From Panagrolaimus kolymaensis (Eukaryota > Nematoda > Chromadorea > Rhabditida > Panagrolaimidae): 64,000 nucleotides of DNA. This document shows positions 43,401 through 58,600 of the stretch, piece after piece; within the stretch, counting starts at the first letter, position 1, and each line of letters starts with the position of its first letter. Location of the stretch: positions 4,030,001 to 4,094,000 of the forward strand of contig JAJQJQ010000004.1 in NCBI GenBank assembly GCA_028622995.1. Direction: 5' to 3'. The translations under genes and the position numbers were made by a program. Below the pieces are notes generated by a model. It was not told where the DNA came from. It saw only the letters and a program-made list of their open reading frames with translations, and ran no database searches.

Positions 43401-46400
43401 TTTTTGTTTTCAATATTTATTATTAAATATATTAAAATTATTCCCAACAGGATTTTGTATTGACTGCAGGTGAACTCTTGAATCAATCAAACTTTTTTTT
43501 GAATACAAGCATTAAGAAGAAAAAAACATTAAAAAAATGTTGATCATCTCGATATGATCCTGTGGACGGTGGGAGCTAAGATTCATTGGAATCGCTCTAA
43601 AAACATTAATAAAAATTATTTAAAATAAGAGTTTTCACAAAATCAAAAATTTTTTATTTATCCATGGCTCTGATGAACAACACGGGCATCAACAACATAA
43701 AGGTTCAACAAAATGAAACCAACTTTGTGTTAGGGTTTGAATTGGAGATATGGATTTTTTGTTTTAAATATTCATTATTAAATATATTAAAATTATTCCC
43801 AACAGGATTTTGTATTCGCTGCAGGTGAACTCCTGAATCGATGAACCATTTTTTTTGAACACATGTATCAAGCTTAGAAATTGCTTAAACTCGTTTTGAA
43901 TTACGGAGCTCAATAAAGCATATGGATTTTTTGAACCAGATATTTTTCTTATATTTTTTAAAAAATATTTGAGTAATCTTAGAGATTTCCCTACCAAATA
44001 AGACCTTCAACCAGAAATTATTTATTTATTTATTTAATGCATCAAGTAAGCGATGAGGTACTTAATCAAAATTAAAACTTTTTGAATAAGAAAAAAAATT
44101 CCATAGGAAAAGTGCTTTATTAATATCATTTTTTATGCATTTTTACATTCATTTTCAATGATATTTTTCAAAACGGATCCTATGGTGACGATTTGGAAGC
44201 AATCAAAATTTACACTTAAAGCAAAAAAAATGCTTTGATAAAGTAAAAATAATTTCAAACTCATAAGTAAGAAAGCTTTAAAAAAAATTTGTTTATCAGA
44301 AGTCATAAATCACATAAAAACCTACAAAAGTCGATCAGCATTTGTTTAGTGAAAGAAAAGGCTCAACTCGAGTTATGTGGCTTTGAAGAAAATAAATACC
44401 TATGTTAATGAGAGTATGAAACTTCGAGGTTTCATATCTCTTTATTCGAGGCAGCGAGTTAAAAATGACATACATTTATAGGGTTAAAAAAATAAATAAA
44501 AATTAATTGGAAAAGAAAAAAAATAGTCGCAATTCAAGAAATTTGATTTCCAGAAATACCAAATACTTGTATCAACAAGCATAGAGGAAGAGATAAGTGA
44601 ATATCGTTTTGAATTAGGGCTTGAATTGGACATATGGATTTTTTGTTTTAAATATTCATTATTAAATATATTAAAATTATTCCCAACAGGATTTTGTATT
44701 CGCTGCAGGTGAACTCCTGAATCGATGAACCATTTTTTTTGAACACATGTATCAAGCTTAGAAATTGCTTAAACTCGTTTTGAATTACGGAGCTCAATAA
44801 AGCATATGGATTTTTTGAACCAGATATTTTTCTTATATTTTTTAAAAAATATTTGAGTAATCTTAGAGATTTCCCTACCAAATAAGACCTTCAACCAGAA
44901 ATTATTTATTTATTTATTTAATGCATCAAGTAAGCGATGAGGTACTTAATCAAAATTAAAACTTTTTGAATAAGAAAAAAAATTCCATAGGAAAAGTGCT
45001 TTATTAATATCATTTTTTATGCATTTTTACATTCATTTTCAATGATATTTTTCAAAACGGATCCTATGGTGACGATTTGGAAGCAATCAAAATTTACACT
45101 TAAAGCAAAAAAAATGCTTTGATAAAGTAAAAATAATTTCAAACTCATAAGTAAGAAAGCTTTAAAAAAAATTTGTTTATCAGAAGTCATAAATCACATA
45201 AAAACCTACAAAAGTCGATCAGCATTTGTTTAGTGAAAGAAAAGGCTCAACTCGAGTTATGTGGCTTTGAAGAAAATAAATACCTATGTTAATGAGAGTA
45301 TGAAACTTCGAGGTTTCATATCTCTTTATTCGAGGCAGCGAGTTAAAAATGACATACATTTATAGGGTTAAAAAAATAAATAAAAATTAATTGGAAAAGA
45401 AAAAAAATAGTCGCAATTCAAGAAATTTGATTTCCAGAAATACCAAATACTTGTATCAACAAGCATAGAGGAAGAGATAAGTGAATATCGTTTTGAATTA
45501 GGGCTTGAATTGGACATATGGATTTTTTGTTTTAAATATTCATTATTAAATATATTAAAATTATTCCCAACAGGATTTTGTATTCGCTGCAGGTGAACTC
45601 CTGAATCGATGAACCATTTTTTTTGAACACATGTATCAAGCTTAGAAATTGCTTAAACTCGTTTTGAATTACGGAGCTCAATAAAGCATATGGATTTTTT
45701 GAACCAGATATTTTTCTTATATTTTTTAAAAAATATTTGAGTAATCTTAGAGATTTCCCTACCAAATAAGACCTTCAACCAGAAATTATTTATTTATTTA
45801 TTTAATGCATCAAGTAAGCGATGAGGTACTTAATCAAAATTAAAACTTTTTGAATAAGAAAAAAAATTCCATAGGAAAAGTGCTTTATTAATATCATTTT
45901 TTATGCATTTTTACATTCATTTTCAATGATATTTTTCAAAACGGATCCTATGGTGACGATTTGGAAGCAATCAAAATTTACACTTAAAGCAAAAAAAATG
46001 CTTTGATAAAGTAAAAATAATTTCAAACTCATAAGTAAGAAAGCTTTAAAAAAAATTTGTTTATCAGAAGTCATAAATCACATAAAAACCTACAAAAGTC
46101 GATCAGCATTTGTTTAGTGAAAGAAAAGGCTCAACTCGAGTTATGTGGCTTTGAAGAAAATAAATACCTATGTTAATGAGAGTATGAAACTTCGAGGTTT
46201 CATATCTCTTTATTCGAGGCAGCGAGTTAAAAATGACATACATTTATAGGGTTAAAAAAATAAATAAAAATTAATTGGAAAAGAAAAAAAATAGTCGCAA
46301 TTCAAGAAATTTGATTTCCAGAAATACCAAATACTTGTATCAACAAGCATAGAGGAAGAGATAAGTGAATATCGTTTTGAATTAGGGCTTGAATTGGACA

Positions 46401-47703
46401 TATGGATTTTTTGTTTTAAATATTCATTATTAAATATATTAAAATTATTCCCAACAGGATTTTGTATTCGCTGCAGGTGAACTCCTGAATCGATGAACCA
46501 TTTTTTTTGAACACATGTATCAAGCTTAGAAATTGCTTAAACTCGTTTTGAATTACGGAGCTCAATAAAGCATATGGATTTTTTGAACCAGATATTTTTC
46601 TTATATTTTTTAAAAAATATTTGAGTAATCTTAGAGATTTCCCTACCAAATAAGACCTTCAACCAGAAATTATTTATTTATTTATTTAATGCATCAAGTA
46701 AGCGATGAGGTACTTAATCAAAATTAAAACTTTTTGAATAAGAAAAAAAATTCCATAGGAAAAGTGCTTTATTAATATCATATTTTATGATATTTTACAT
46801 TCATTTTCAATGATATTTTTCAAAACGGATCCTATGGTGACGATTTGGAAGCAATCAAAATTTACACTTAAAGCAAAAAAAATGCTTTGATAAAGTAAAA
46901 ATAATTTCAAACTCATAAGTAAGAAAGCTTTAAAAAAAATTTGTTTATCAGAAGTCATAAATCACATAAAAACCTACAAAAGTCGATCAGCATTTGTTTA
47001 GTGAAAGAAAAGGCTCAACTCGAGTTATGTGGCTTTGAAGAAAATAAATACCTATGTTAATGAGAGTATGAAACTTCGAGGTTTCATATCTCTTTATTCG
47101 AGGCAGTGAGTTAAAAATGACATACATTTATAGGGTTAAAAAAATAAATATAAATTAATTGGAAAAGAAAAAAAATAGTCGCAATTCAAGAAATTTGATT
47201 TCCAGAAATACCAAACACTTGTATCAACAAGCATAGAGGAAGAGATAAGTGAATATCGTTTTGAATTAGGGCTTGAATTGGACATATGGATTTTTTGTTT
47301 TAAATATTCATTATTAAATATATTAAAATTATTCCCAACAGGATTTTGTATTCGCTGCAGGTGAACTCCTGAATCGATGAACCATTTTTTTTGAACACAT
47401 GTATCAAGCTTAGAAATTGCTTAAACTCGTTTTGAATTACGGAGCTCAATAAAGCATATGGATTTTTTGAACCAGATATTTTTCTTATATTTTTTAAAAA
47501 ATATTTGAGTAATCTTAGAGATTTCCCTACCAAATAAGACCTTCAACCAGAAATTATTTATTTATTTATTTAATGCATCAAGTAAGCGATGAGGTACTTA
47601 ATCAAAATTAAAACTTTTTGAATAAGAAAAAAAATTCCATAGGAAAAGTGCTTTATTAATATCATATTTTATGATATTTTACATTCATTTTCAATGATAT
47701 TTT

Positions 47704-48943
47704 TCAAAACGGATCCTATGGTGACGATTTGGAAGCAATCAAAATTTACACTTAAAGCAAAAAAAATGCTTTGATAAAGTAAAAATAATTTCAAACTCAT
47801 AAGTAAGAAAGCTTTAAAAAAAATTTGTTTATCAGAAGTCATAAATCACATAAAAACCTACAAAAGTCGATCAGCATTTGTTTAGTGAAAGAAAAGGCTC
47901 AACTCGAGTTATGTGGCTTTGAAGAAAATAAATACCTATGTTAATGAGAGTATGAAACTTCGAGGTTTCATATCTCTTTATTCGAGGCAGCGAGTTAAAA
48001 ATGACATACATTTATAGGGTTAAAAAAATAAATAAAAATTAATTGGAAAAGAAAAAAAATAGTCGCAATTCAAGAAATTTGATTTCCAGAAATACCAAAT
48101 ACTTGTATCAACAAGCATAGAGGAAGAGATAAGTGAATATCGTTTTGAATTAGGGCTTGAATTGGACATATGGATTTTTTGTTTTAAATATTCATTATTA
48201 AATATATTAAAATTATTCCCAACAGGATTTTGTATTCGCTGCAGGTGAACTCTTGAATCAATCAAACTTTTTTTTGAATACAAGCATTAAGAAGAAAAAA
48301 ACATTAAAAAAATGTTGATCATCTCGATATGATCCTGTGGACGGTGGGAGCTAAGATTCATTGGAATCGCTCTAAAAACATTAATAAAAATTATTTAAAA
48401 TAAGAGTTTTCACAAAATCAAAAATTTTTTATTTATCCATGGCTCTGATGAACAACACGGGCATCAACAACATAAAGGTTCAACAAAATGAAACCAACTT
48501 TGAGTTAGGGTTTGAATTGGAGATATGGATTTTTTGTTTTAAATATTCATTATTAAATATATTAAAATTATTCCCAACAGGATTTTGTATTCGCTGCAGG
48601 TGAACTCCTGAATTGATGAACCATTTTTTTTGAACACATGTATCAAGCTTAGAAATTGCTGAAACTCGTTTTGAATTACGGAGCTCAATAAAGCATATGG
48701 ATTTTTTGAACCAGATATTTTTCTTATATTTTTTAAAAAATATTTGAGTAATCTTAGAGATTTCCCTACCAAATAAGACCTTCAACCAGAAATTAAATTA
48801 TTTATTTATTTAATGGATCAAGTAAGCGATGAGGTACTTAATCAAAATTAAAACTTTTTGAATAAGAAAAAAAATTCCATAGGAAAAGTGCTTTATTAAT
48901 ATCATATTTTATGATATTTTACATTCATTTTCAATGATATTTT
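47704..48943. repeat. Array unit 13: recombinant L unit with S-type left half
   Basis: Alone among the 14 L units, this one carries S-type markers in the first internal copy (CAAATACTTG near 48096, CATATGGATT near 48168, CGCTGCAGG near 48237). It then switches to L-type sequence from CTCTTGAATCAATC (about 48250) onward. The switch falls inside the segment shared by both types. It sits at the junction between a block of four S units and a block of five L units, as expected for unequal crossover or conversion. Confidence 0.9.
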
Positions 48944-51900
48944 TCAAAACGGATCCTATGGTGACGATTTGGAAGCAATCAAAATTTACACTTAAAGCAA
49001 AAAAAATGCTTTGATAAAGTAAAAATAATTTCAAACTCATAAGTAAGAAAGCTTTAAAAAAAATTTGTTTATCAGAAGTCATAAATCACATAAAAACCTA
49101 CAAAAGTCGATCAGCATTTGTTTAGTGAAAGAAAAGGCTCAACTCGAGTTATGTGGCTTTGAAGAAAATAAATACCTATGTTAATGAGAGTATGAAACTT
49201 CGAGGTTTCATATCTCTTTATTCGAGGCAGCGAGTTAAAAATGACATACATTTATAGGGTTAAAAAAATAAATAAAAATTAATTGGAAAAGAAAAAAAAT
49301 AGTCGCAATTCAAGAAATTTGATTTCCAGAAATACCAAACACTTGTATCAACAAGCATAGAGGAAGAGATAAGTGAATATCGTTTTGAATTAGGGCTTGA
49401 ATTGGACATATCGATTTTTTGTTTTCAATATTTATTATTAAATATATTAAAATTATTCCCAACAGGATTTTGTATTGACTGCAGGTGAACTCTTGAATCA
49501 ATCAAACTTTTTTTTGAATACAAGCATTAAGAAGAAAAAAACATTAAAAAAATGTTGATCATCTCGATATGATCCTGTGGACGGTGGGAGCTAAGATTCA
49601 TTGGAATCGCTCTAAAAACATTAATAAAAATTATTTAAAATAAGAGTTTTCACAAAATCAAAAATTTTTTATTTATCCATGGCTCTGATGAACAACACGG
49701 GCATCAACAACATAAAGGTTCAACAAAATGAAACCAACTTTGAGTTAGGGTTTGAATTGGAGATATGGATTTTTTGTTTTAAATATTCATTATTAAATAT
49801 ATTAAAATTATTCCCAACAGGATTTTGTATTCGCTGCAGGTGAACTCCTGAATTGATGAACCATTTTTTTTGAACACATGTATCAAGCTTAGAAATTGCT
49901 GAAACTCGTTTTGAATTACGGAGCTCAATAAAGCATATGGATTTTTTGAACCAGATATTTTTCTTATATTTTTTAAAAAATATTTGAGTAATCTTAGAGA
50001 TTTCCCTACCAAATAAGACCTTCAACCAGAAATTAAATTATTTATTTATTTAATGGATCAAGTAAGCGATGAGGTACTTAATCAAAATTAAAACTTTTTG
50101 AATAAGAAAAAAAATTCCATAGGAAAAGTGCTTTATTAATATCATATTTTATGATATTTTACATTCATTTTCAATGATATTTTTCAAAACGGATTCTATG
50201 GTGACGATTTGGAAGCAATCAAAATTTACACTTAAAGCAAAAAAAATGCTTTGATAAAGTAAAAATAATTTCAAACTCATAAGTAAGAAAGCTTTAAAAA
50301 AAATTTGTTTATCAGAAGTCATAAATCACATAAAAACCTACAAAAGTCGATCAGCATTTGTTTAGTGAAAGAAAAGGCTCAACTCGAGTTATGTGGCTTT
50401 GAAGAAAATAAATACCTATGTTAATGAGAGTATGAAACTTCGAGGTTTCATATCTCTTTATTCGAGGCAGCGAGTTAAAAATGACATACATTTATAGGGT
50501 TAAAAAAATAAATAAAAATTAATTGGAAAAGAAAAAAAATAGTCGCAATTCAAGAAATTTGATTTCCAGAAATACCAAACACTTGTATCAACAAGCATAG
50601 AGGAAGAGATAAGTGAATATCGTTTTGAATTAGGGCTTGAATTGGACATATCGATTTTTTGTTTTCAATATTTATTATTAAATATATTAAAATTATTCCC
50701 AACAGGATTTTGTATTGACTGCAGGTGAACTCTTGAATCAATCAAACTTTTTTTTGAATACAAGCATTAAGAAGAAAAAAACATTAAAAAAATGTTGATC
50801 ATCTCGATATGATCCTGTGGACGGTGGGAGCTAAGATTCATTGGAATCGCTCTAAAAACATTAATAAAAATTATTTAAAATAAGAGTTTTCACAAAATCA
50901 AAAATTTTTTATTTATCCATGGCTCTGATGAACAACACGGGCATCAACAACATAAAGGTTCAACAAAATGAAACCAACTTTGAGTTAGGGTTTGAATTGG
51001 AGATATGGATTTTTTGTTTTAAATATTCATTATTAAATATATTAAAATTATTCCCAACAGGATTTTGTATTCGCTGCAGGTGAACTCCTGAATTGATGAA
51101 CCATTTTTTTTGAACACATGTATCAAGCTTAGAAATTGCTGAAACTCGTTTTGAATTACGGAGCTCAATAAAGCATATGGATTTTTTGAACCAGATATTT
51201 TTCTTATATTTTTTAAAAAATATTTGAGTAATCTTAGAGATTTCCCTACCAAATAAGACCTTCAACCAGAAATTAAATTATTTATTTATTTAATGGATCA
51301 AGTAAGCGATGAGGTACTTAATCAAAATTAAAACTTTTTGAATAAGAAAAAAAATTCCATAGGAAAAGTGCTTTATTAATATCATATTTTATGATATTTT
51401 ACATTCATTTTCAATGATATTTTTCAAAACGGATTCTATGGTGACGATTTGGAAGCAATCAAAATTTACACTTAAAGCAAAAAAAATGCTTTGATAAAGT
51501 AAAAATAATTTCAAACTCATAAGTAAGAAAGCTTTAAAAAAAATTTGTTTATCAGAAGTCATAAATCACATAAAAACCTACAAAAGTCGATCGGGATTTG
51601 TTTAGTGAAAGAAAAGGCTCAACTCGAGTTATGTGGCTTTGAAGAAAATAAATACCTATGTTAATGAGAGTATGAAACTTCGAGGTTTCATATCTCTTTA
51701 TTCGAGGCAGCGAGTTAAAAATGACATACATTTATAGGGTTAAAAAAATAAATAAAAATTAATTGGAAAAGAAAAAAAATAGTCGCAATTCAAGAAATTT
51801 GATTTCCAGAAATACCAAACACTTGTATCAAAAAGCATAGAGGAAGAGATAAGTGAATATCGTTTTGAATTAGGGCTTGAATTGGACATATCGATTTTTT

Positions 51901-54900
51901 GTTTTCAATATTTATTATTAAATATATTAAAATTATTCCCAACAGGATTTTGTATTGACTGCAGGTGAACTCTTGAATCAATCAAACTTTTTTTTGAATA
52001 CAAGCATTAAGAAGAAAAAAACATTAAAAAAATGTTGATCATCTCGATATGATCCTGTGGACGGTGGGAGCTAAGATTCATTGGAATCGCTCTAAAAACA
52101 TTAATAAAAATTATTTAAAATAAGAGTTTTCACAAAATCAAAAATTTTTTATTTATCCATGGCTCTGATGAACAACACGGGCATCAACAACATAAAGGTT
52201 CAACAAAATGAAACCAACTTTGAGTTAGGGTTTGAATTGGAGATATGGATTTTTTGTTTTAAATATTCATTATTAAATATATTAAAATTATTCCCAACAG
52301 GATTTTGTATTCGCTGCAGGTGAACTCCTGAATTGATGAACCATTTTTTTTGAACACATGTATCAAGCTTAGAAATTGCTGAAACTCGTTTTGAATTACG
52401 GAGCTCAATAAAGCATATGGATTTTTTGAACCAGATATTTTTCTTATATTTTTTAAAAAATATTTGAGTAATCTTAGAGATTTCCCTACCAAATAAGACC
52501 TTCAACCAGAAATTAAATTATTTATTTATTTAATGGATCAAGTAAGCGATGAGGTACTTAATCAAAATTAAAACTTTTTGAATAAGAAAAAAAATTCCAT
52601 AGGAAAAGTGCTTTATTAATATCATATTTTATGATATTTTACATTCATTTTCAATGATATTTTTCAAAACGGATCCTATGGTGACGATTTGGAAGCAATC
52701 AAAATTTACACTTAAAGCAAAAAAAATGCTTTGATAAAGTAAAAATAATTTCAAACTCATAAGTAAGAAAGCTTTAAAAAAAATTTGTTTATCAGAAGTC
52801 ATAAATCACATAAAAACCTACAAAAGTCGATCAGCATTTGTTTAGTGAAAGAAAAGGCTCAACTCGAGTTATGTGGCTTTGAAGAAAATAAATACCTATG
52901 TTAATGAGAGTATGAAACTTCGAGGTTTCATATCTCTTTATTCGAGGCAGCGAGTTAAAAATGACATACATTTATAGGGTTAAAAAAATAAATAAAAATT
53001 AATTGGAAAAGAAAAAAAATAGTCGCAATTCAAGAAATTTGATTTCCAGAAATACCAAACACTTGTATCAACAAGCATAGAGGAAGAGATAAGTGAATAT
53101 CGTTTTGAATTAGGGCTTGAATTGGACATATCGATTTTTTGTTTTCAATATTTATTATTAAATATATTAAAATTATTCCCAACAGGATTTTGTATTGACT
53201 GCAGGTGAACTCTTGAATCAATCAAACTTTTTTTTGAATACAAGCATTAAGAAGAAAAAAACATTAAAAAAATGTTGATCATCTCGATATGATCCTGTGG
53301 ACGGTGGGAGCTAAGATTCATTGGAATCGCTCTAAAAACATTAATAAAAATTATTTAAAATAAGAGTTTTCACAAAATCAAAAATTTTTTATTTATCCAT
53401 GGCTCTGATGAACAACACGGGCATCAACAACATAAAGGTTCAACAAAATGAAACCAACTTTGAGTTAGGGTTTGAATTGGAGATATGGATTTTTTGTTTT
53501 AAATATTCATTATTAAATATATTAAAATTATTCCCAACAGGATTTTGTATTCGCTGCAGGTGAACTCCTGAATTGATGAACCATTTTTTTTGAACACATG
53601 TATCAAGCTTAGAAATTGCTGAAACTCGTTTTGAATTACGGAGCTCAATAAAGCATATGGATTTTTTGAACCAGATATTTTTCTTATATTTTTTAAAAAA
53701 TATTTGAGTAATCTTAGAGATTTCCCTACCAAATAAGACCTTCAACCAGAAATTAAATTATTTATTTATTTAATGGATCAAGTAAGCGATGAGGTACTTA
53801 ATCAAAATTAAAACTTTTTGAATAAGAAAAAAAATTCCATAGGAAAAGTGCTTTATTAATATCATATTTTATGATATTTTACATTCATTTTCAATGATAT
53901 TTTTCAAAACGGATTCTATGGTGACGATTTGGAAGCAATCAAAATTTACACTTAAAGCAAAAAAAATGCTTTGATAAAGTAAAAATAATTTCAAACTCAT
54001 AAGTAAGAAAGCTTTAAAAAAAATTTGTTTATCAGAAGTCATAAATCACATAAAAACCTACAAAAGTCGATCAGCATTTGTTTAGTGAAAGAAAAGGCTC
54101 AACTCGAGTTATGTGGATTTGAAGAAAATAAATACCTATGTTAATGAGAGTATGAAACTTCGAGGTTTCATATCTCTTTATTCGAGGCAGCGAGTTAAAA
54201 ATGACATACATTTATAGGGTTAAAAAAATAAATAAAAATTAATTGGAAAAGAAAAAAAATAGTCGCAATTCAAGAAATTTGATTTCCAGAAATACCAAAT
54301 ACTTGTATCAACAAGCATAGAGGAAGAGATAAGTGAATATCGTTTTGAATTAGGGCTTGAATTGGACATATGGATTTTTTGTTTTAAATATTCATTATTA
54401 AATATATTAAAATTATTCCCAACAGGATTTTGTATTCGCTGCAGGTGAACTCCTGAATCGATGAACCATTTTTTTTGAACACATGTATCAAGCTTAGAAA
54501 TTGCTTAAACTCGTTTTGAATTACGGAGCTCAATAAAGCATATGGATTTTTTGAACCAGATATTTTTCTTATATTTTTTAAAAAATATTTGAGTAATCTT
54601 AGAGATTTCCCTACCAAATAAGACCTTCAACCAGAAATTATTTATTTATTTATTTAATGCATCAAGTAAGCGATGAGGTACTTAATCAAAATTAAAACTT
54701 TTTGAATAAGAAAAAAAATTCCATAGGAAAAGTGCTTTATTAATATCATATTTTATGATATTTTACATTCATTTTCAATGATATTTTTCAAAACGGATCC
54801 TATGGTGACGATTTGGAAGCAATCAAAATTTACACTTAAAGCAAAAAAAATGCTTTGATAAAGTAAAAATAATTTCAAACTCATAAGTAAGAAAGCTTTA

Positions 54901-55671
54901 AAAAAAATTTGTTTATCAGAAGTCATAAATCACATAAAAACCTACAAAAGTCGATCAGCATTTGTTTAGTGAAAGAAAAGGCTCAACTCGAGTTATGTGG
55001 CTTTGAAGAAAATAAATACCTATGTTAATGAGAGTATGAAACTTCGAGGTTTCATATCTCTTTATTCGAGGCAGCGAGTTAAAAATGACATACATTTATA
55101 GGGTTAAAAAAATAAATAAAAATTAATTGGAAAAGAAAAAAAATAGTCGCAATTCAAGAAATTTGATTTCCAGAAATACCAAATACTTGTATCAACAAGC
55201 ATAGAGGAAGAGATAAGTGAATATCGTTTTGAATTAGGGCTTGAATTGGACATATGGATTTTTTGTTTTAAATATTCATTATTAAATATATTAAAATTAT
55301 TCCCAACAGGATTTTGTATTCGCTGCAGGTGAACTCCTGAATCGATGAACCATTTTTTTTGAACACATGTATCAAGCTTAGAAATTGCTTAAACTCGTTT
55401 TGAATTACGGAGCTCAATAAAGCATATGGATTTTTTGAACCAGATATTTTTCTTATATTTTTTAAAAAATATTTGAGTAATCTTAGAGATTTCCCTACCA
55501 AATAAGACCTTCAACCAGAAATTATTTATTTATTTATTTAATGCATCAAGTAAGCGATGAGGTACTTAATCAAAATTAAAACTTTTTGAATAAGAAAAAA
55601 AATTCCATAGGAAAAGTGCTTTATTAATATCATATTTTATGATATTTTACATTCATTTTCAATGATATTTT

Positions 55672-58600
55672 TCAAAACGGATCCTATGGTGACGATTTGG
55701 AAGCAATCAAAATTTACACTTAAAGCAAAAAAAATGCTTTGATAAAGTAAAAATAATTTCAAACTCATAAGTAAGAAAGCTTTAAAAAAAATTTGTTTAT
55801 CAGAAGTCATAAATCACATAAAAACCTACAAAAGTCGATCAGCATTTGTTTAGTGAAAGAAAAGGCTCAACTCGAGTTATGTGGCTTTGAAGAAAATAAA
55901 TACCTATGTTAATGAGAGTATGAAACTTCGAGGTTTCATATCTCTTTATTCGAGGCAGCGAGTTAAAAATGACATACATTTATAGGGTTAAAAAAATAAA
56001 TAAAAATTAATTGGAAAAGAAAAAAAATAGTCGCAATTCAAGAAATTTGATTTCCAGAAATACCAAACACTTGTATCAACAAGCATAGAGGAAGAGATAA
56101 GTGAATATCGTTTTGAATTAGGGCTTGAATTGGACATATCGATTTTTTGTTTTCAATATTTATTATTAAATATATTAAAATTATTCCCAACAGGATTTTG
56201 TATTGACTGCAGGTGAACTCTTGAATCAATCAAACTTTTTTTTGAATACAAGCATTAAGAAGAAAAAAACATTAAAAAAATGTTGATCATCTCGATATGA
56301 TCCTGTGGACGGTGGGAGCTAAGATTCATTGGAATCGCTCTAAAAACATTAATAAAAATTATTTAAAATAAGAGTTTTCACAAAATCAAAAATTTTTTAT
56401 TTATCCATGGCTCTGATGAACAACACGGGCATCAACAACATAAAGGTTCAACAAAATGAAACCAACTTTGAGTTAGGGTTTGAATTGGAGATATGGATTT
56501 TTTGTTTTAAATATTCATTATTAAATATATTAAAATTATTCCCAACAGGATTTTGTATTCGCTGCAGGTGAACTCCTGAATTGATGAACCATTTTTTTTG
56601 AACACATGTATCAAGCTTAGAAATTGCTGAAACTCGTTTTGAATTACGGAGCTCAATAAAGCATATGGATTTTTTGAACCAGATATTTTTCTTATATTTT
56701 TTAAAAAATATTTGAGTAATCTTAGAGATTTCCCTACCAAATAAGACCTTCAACCAGAAATTATTTATTTATTTATTTAATGCATCAAGTAAGCGATGAG
56801 GTACTTAATCAAAATTAAAACTTTTTGAATAAGAAAAAAAATTCCATAGGAAAAGTGCTTTATTAATATCATATTTTATGATATTTTACATTCATTTTCA
56901 ATGATATTTTTCAAAACGGATCCTATGGTGACGATTTGGAAGCAATCAAAATTTACACTTAAAGCAAAAAAAATGCTTTGATAAAGTAAAAATAATTTCA
57001 AACTCATAAGTAAGAAAGCTTTAAAAAAAATTTGTTTATCAGAAGTCATAAATCACATAAAAACCTACAAAAGTCGATCAGCATTTGTTTAGTGAAAGAA
57101 AAGGCTCAACTCGAGTTATGTGGCTTTGAAGAAAATAAATACCTATGTTAATGAGAGTATGAAACTTCGAGGTTTCATATCTCTTTATTCGAGGCAGCGA
57201 GTTAAAAATGACATACATTTATAGGGTTAAAAAAATAAATAAAAATTAATTGGAAAAGAAAAAAAATAGTCGCAATTCAAGAAATTTGATTTCCAGAAAT
57301 ACCAAATACTTGTATCAACAAGCATAGAGGAAGAGATAAGTGAATATCGTTTTGAATTAGGGCTTGAATTGGACATATGGATTTTTTGTTTTAAATATTC
57401 ATTATTAAATATATTAAAATTATTCCCAACAGGATTTTGTATTCGCTGCAGGTGAACTCCTGAATCGATGAACCATTTTTTTTGAACACATGTATCAAGC
57501 TTAGAAATTGCTTAAACTCGTTTTGAATTACGGAGCTCAATAAAGCATATGGATTTTTTGAACCAGATATTTTTCTTATATTTTTTAAAAAATATTTGAG
57601 TAATCTTAGAGATTTCCCTACCAAATAAGACCTTCAACCAGAAATTATTTATTTATTTATTTAATGCATCAAGTAAGCGATGAGGTACTTAATCAAAATT
57701 AAAACTTTTTGAATAAGAAAAAAAATTCCATAGGAAAAGTGCTTTATTAATATCATATTTTATGATATTTTACATTCATTTTCAATGATATTTTTCAAAA
57801 CGGATCCTATGGTGACGATTTGGAAGCAATCAAAATTTACACTTAAAGCAAAAAAAATGCTTTGATAAAGTAAAAATAATTTCAAACTCATAAGTAAGAA
57901 AGCTTTAAAAAAAATTTGTTTATCAGAAGTCATAAATCACATAAAAACCTACAAAAGTCGATCAGCATTTGTTTAGTGAAAGAAAAGGCTCAACTCGAGT
58001 TATGTGGCTTTGAAGAAAATAAATACCTATGTTAATGAGAGTATGAAACTTCGAGGTTTCATATCTCTTTATTCGAGGCAGCGAGTTAAAAATGACATAC
58101 ATTTATAGGGTTAAAAAAATAAATAAAAATTAATTGGAAAAGAAAAAAAATAGTCGCAATTCAAGAAATTTGATTTCCAGAAATACCAAACACTTGTATC
58201 AACAAGCATAGAGGAAGAGATAAGTGAATATCGTTTTGAATTAGGGCTTGAATTGGACATATCGATTTTTTGTTTTCAATATTTATTATTAAATATATTA
58301 AAATTATTCCCAACAGGATTTTGTATTGACTGCAGGTGAACTCTTGAATCAATCAAACTTTTTTTTGAATACAAGCATTAAGAAGAAAAAAACATTAAAA
58401 AAATGTTGATCATCTCGATATGATCCTGTGGACGGTGGGAGCTAAGATTCATTGGAATCGCTCTAAAAACATTAATAAAAATTATTTAAAATAAGAGTTT
58501 TCACAAAATCAAAAATTTTTTATTTATCCATGGCTCTGATGAACAACACGGGCATCAACAACATAAAGGTTCAACAAAATGAAACCAACTTTGAGTTAGG

